Shown: piece after piece, positions 62,032-64,000 of the stretch
How positions within the stretch are numbered: position 1 is the stretch's first letter
How the letters are laid out: every line of letters begins with the position of its first letter
Assembly (NCBI RefSeq): GCF_030410395.1
Contig: NZ_JAUHHF010000004.1
Location: 1-64,000 of the forward strand
Reading direction: 5' to 3'
Source: Zwartia panacis
GTDB lineage: Bacteria; Pseudomonadota; Gammaproteobacteria; Burkholderiales; Burkholderiaceae_B
DNA length: 64,000 nt
Program-made: the position numbers and the translations under genes
The notes under the pieces: model-generated
Database searches by the model: none
What the model was told of the DNA's origin: nothing
Seen by the model: the letters and a program-made list of their open reading frames with translations, nothing else

Positions 62032-63495
62032 CTAAAAACGGAAATATAAAAAAGGGTTGTAGCTCTGACCGACTAAAAGTGCAGTGGATAATATGAGTAA
62101 GGATAAATCTGTTGTCAGCAACACAATAGCTTGGGTGACGGGACGCCAATGATCAAAACGCAGCTGTTGAAATTTTGATTGCAACCATTCGCTCACAGGC
62201 ATACACCAAAGGATTGCAATACACAGCCAAAGAGCGTGTGACGACAAATCATCTAATGTAGTGGAGCCCATTCGCGTTGTTTGAGTCAGTCCGAAAAGAA
62301 TTTCCAAAAACGTGGTTAACCGAGAAAAATCAGTGAAGTAAAAAAGTGCCCAGCCAAGGGTGACAATCATCATGAGATAAAAATGACTCATCACGTTAGG
62401 TAAAACGCTAAGCAGACGTTCAATGAAAAGTCGCTCGAGAGCAATCCATACACCAAAATAAAGTCCCCAAAGCATGAAATTCCAGCTTGCACCATGCCAA
62501 AAGCCCGTCAAAGCCCACACAATGAACAAATTGCGATAGGCCCAGGTTTTATTCCCGCCAAGTGGAATATAGACATAATCTCTGAAAAAAGTACCCAGTG
62601 AAATATGCCAGCGACGCCAAAAATCAGTGACGGTTTTAGCGATATAGGGGTAATTGAAGTTTTCCCGGTAGTGAAAACCAAACATCATTCCCAATCCGAT
62701 CGCCATGTCAGAGTAAGCAGAAAAATCAAAGTAAATCTGGATCGTAAACATCATCAAACCCAGCCAGGCATCCGCCATAGATAACGTCGACAAATCTCCG
62801 CCTAATGTTCGCTGAGCCCATTCTCCAGCAACGTTCGCGATAAAAACCTTTTTGAATAATCCAACGCAAACGCGGTGTAAACCTAGGCTAAAGTCCCTCC
62901 AAGTATGAATCCTGTGATTAATCTCATGAGCGATATGCACATAGCGAACGATCGGACCCGCGACAAGCTGATGAAAAAGACTGACATACAACAAAAAATC
63001 CAGAAAGCGACGTTGTGCCCTCACCTCCCCGCGATAAACATCAACAACATAGGAAAGGATCTGAAAGGTATAAAAAGAAATCCCGATCGGTAATGCGAAA
63101 CCTGGATTGTTTAAACCTGTCACGAACGCATAGTTGATGTTTTCAACGATAAAGTCGCTGTATTTGAATATGGCGAGTAAGCCAAGATTGGAGAGAACAG
63201 CAAAAAAAACCGCTATTTTTTTGCCCGTCATCGTTTGTGATCGCTCTACCCAGAGGCCAACTAGCCATCCAACAAATGAGCTGGCGACCAGCATTCCGAC
63301 CCAAATGGGTTCGCCCCAACCATAGAAAAAGAAGCTTGCAGCAATCAGAATCAGGTTTTGAGCCTGAGTAGCATGACCTTTAATCCCTGATGACGCGGAT
63401 TCAGCCGCGCTGCGAATCCTCGAACCAATCAAATAGTAGATAATGAGGCAGATGGGCAGAAACAGGTACAAAAAAACAAGCGAGGAAAAAACCAT
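62032..63495 (-). CDS. MBOAT O-acyltransferase (AlgI-like)
   Basis: 487 residues, about ten membrane helices. Family motifs: P-I-G-I-S-F-Y-T-F-Q, D-F-W-R-R-W-H-I-S-L-G and the active histidine in G-F-W-H-G-A-S-W-N-F. Brings acetyl groups across the inner membrane for transfer to an exopolysaccharide or peptidoglycan. First gene of the three-gene set, divergent from smpB. Confidence 0.94.
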   Translation of the reverse strand: MVFSSLVFLYLFLPICLIIYYLIGSRIRSAAESASSGIKGHATQAQNLILIAASFFFYGWGEPIWVGMLVASSFVGWLVGLWVERSQTMTGKKIAVFFAVLSNLGLLAIFKYSDFIVENINYAFVTGLNNPGFALPIGISFYTFQILSYVVDVYRGEVRAQRRFLDFLLYVSLFHQLVAGPIVRYVHIAHEINHRIHTWRDFSLGLHRVCVGLFKKVFIANVAGEWAQRTLGGDLSTLSMADAWLGLMMFTIQIYFDFSAYSDMAIGLGMMFGFHYRENFNYPYIAKTVTDFWRRWHISLGTFFRDYVYIPLGGNKTWAYRNLFIVWALTGFWHGASWNFMLWGLYFGVWIALERLFIERLLSVLPNVMSHFYLMMIVTLGWALFYFTDFSRLTTFLEILFGLTQTTRMGSTTLDDLSSHALWLCIAILWCMPVSEWLQSKFQQLRFDHWRPVTQAIVLLTTDLSLLILSTALLVGQSYNPFLYFRF

Positions 63496-63687
63496 GGTAG
63501 CCCGGTATCGACTTGTATCTATAGCCCTATATATGCTCAGGCCAGTTGTGTCTGTTTATGGAAATAATTAGTAACCAGAATTTTAACTATTATTCGTTAT
63601 GATTGAGTGTTTTGGACAGTTTAGGCGAGTTTGTCGCTCTGAAACGGTTTGTTTTTGTTGCATATGCGTCAATGACGCAGGAAACAT

Positions 63688-64000
63688 ATGAGTATTATTG
63701 AAAACCGGAAGGCATTCCACGATTACACCATCGAGGAGCGATTTGAGGCTGGTCTCGTGCTGCAAGGCTGGGAGGTGAAAGCCATTCGTGCGGGGCGTGC
63801 GCAACTGAAAGAAAGTTATGTTGTCGTGCTTGACGGCGCGCTATGGCTTCTTGGTATGCATGTGAGCCCCTTGCATTCAGCTTCTACACATATTCATCCG
63901 GATGCAATGCGGACACGGAAGCTACTGCTCAAAGCAGAGGAAATCAGCAAGTTGATTGGTAAAGTTGAACAACGCGGCTATGCGTTGGTTCCCATCAACC
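63688..64000 (+). CDS. smpB: SsrA-binding protein SmpB (partial, runs off the window)
   Basis: 104 codons are visible. Opens [13 protein letters not shown] and includes [17 protein letters not shown] and R-T-R-K-L-L-L, the SmpB core that binds tmRNA for trans-translation. CAGGAA precedes the ATG. The C-terminal tail is outside the window. Confidence 0.95.
   Translation, partial: MSIIENRKAFHDYTIEERFEAGLVLQGWEVKAIRAGRAQLKESYVVVLDGALWLLGMHVSPLHSASTHIHPDAMRTRKLLLKAEEISKLIGKVEQRGYALVPIN

Overview
The window is ordinary chromosomal DNA of a betaproteobacterium, most likely Burkholderiales and plausibly Alcaligenaceae or a close relative of moderate GC content. The reasons are a Bug/TctC-type solute-binding gene, an incomplete PTS (EIIA-Man, HPr, EI), the glnK-amtB, ubiK-comM, mltG-tmk-holB-tatD and ratA-rnfH blocks, and the gene content of the valine-degradation operon. 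No plasmid, phage, transposase or CRISPR signal was seen.

Layout. 0.15-2.7 kb, minus strand: an M15-type peptidase, an Asp/Glu-racemase-like enzyme and a tripartite-tricarboxylate binding protein. 2.8-17.8 kb: a translation block (thrS, infC, rpmI, rplT, pheS, pheT, ihfA, merR-type regulator, tRNA-Pro). It is split after infC by about 7 kb carrying gshB, the incomplete PTS, a sigma54/NtrC-type glnK-amtB unit on the minus strand, ubiK and comM. 17.8-21.6 kb, minus strand: a possible Rap1a/Tai-like secreted protein, threonine aldolase, an Sfp-type phosphopantetheinyl transferase, an uncharacterised small protein and a PuuE-type allantoinase.

21.76-38.31 kb is the most interesting part. Eleven tightly packed plus-strand genes look like one operon: srfA-, srfB- and srfC-like genes, a single-pass membrane protein, an exported VWA protein, an ABC ATPase and an FtsX-like permease, an exported SUMF1-fold protein, two lipoproteins and a membrane-anchored VWA protein. 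The middle section has the composition and order of the PpkA-TagT-TagS-TagR-TagQ sensing module of type VI secretion. Here, however, there is no kinase domain and there are no T6SS structural genes; the module sits with SrfB (actin/Hsp70-like ATPase) and SrfC (dynamin-like GTPase). The first and last genes share an N-terminal module. I infer an envelope-spanning sensory or remodelling machine whose function is not known.

38.3-47.9 kb: tartrate/malate dehydrogenase, HpaI-type aldolase, ketopantoate reductase, a beta-CASP nuclease-like enzyme, an enoyl-CoA hydratase, DoxX, and an oxidative/UV-damage group (peroxiredoxin, photolyase, glutathione peroxidase, lipoprotein). 47.8-57.4 kb: ankyrin protein, tatD-holB-tmk-mltG, ygfZ, a three-gene valine catabolic operon and ratA-rnfH. 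57.5-63.5 kb: mltD and a three-gene O-acetylation set (SGNH lipoprotein, AlgJ/AlgX-like, AlgI-like). The window ends inside smpB. No gene-free stretch is longer than about 210 bases. All functional names rest on motifs and family resemblance read by eye; no database search was run.
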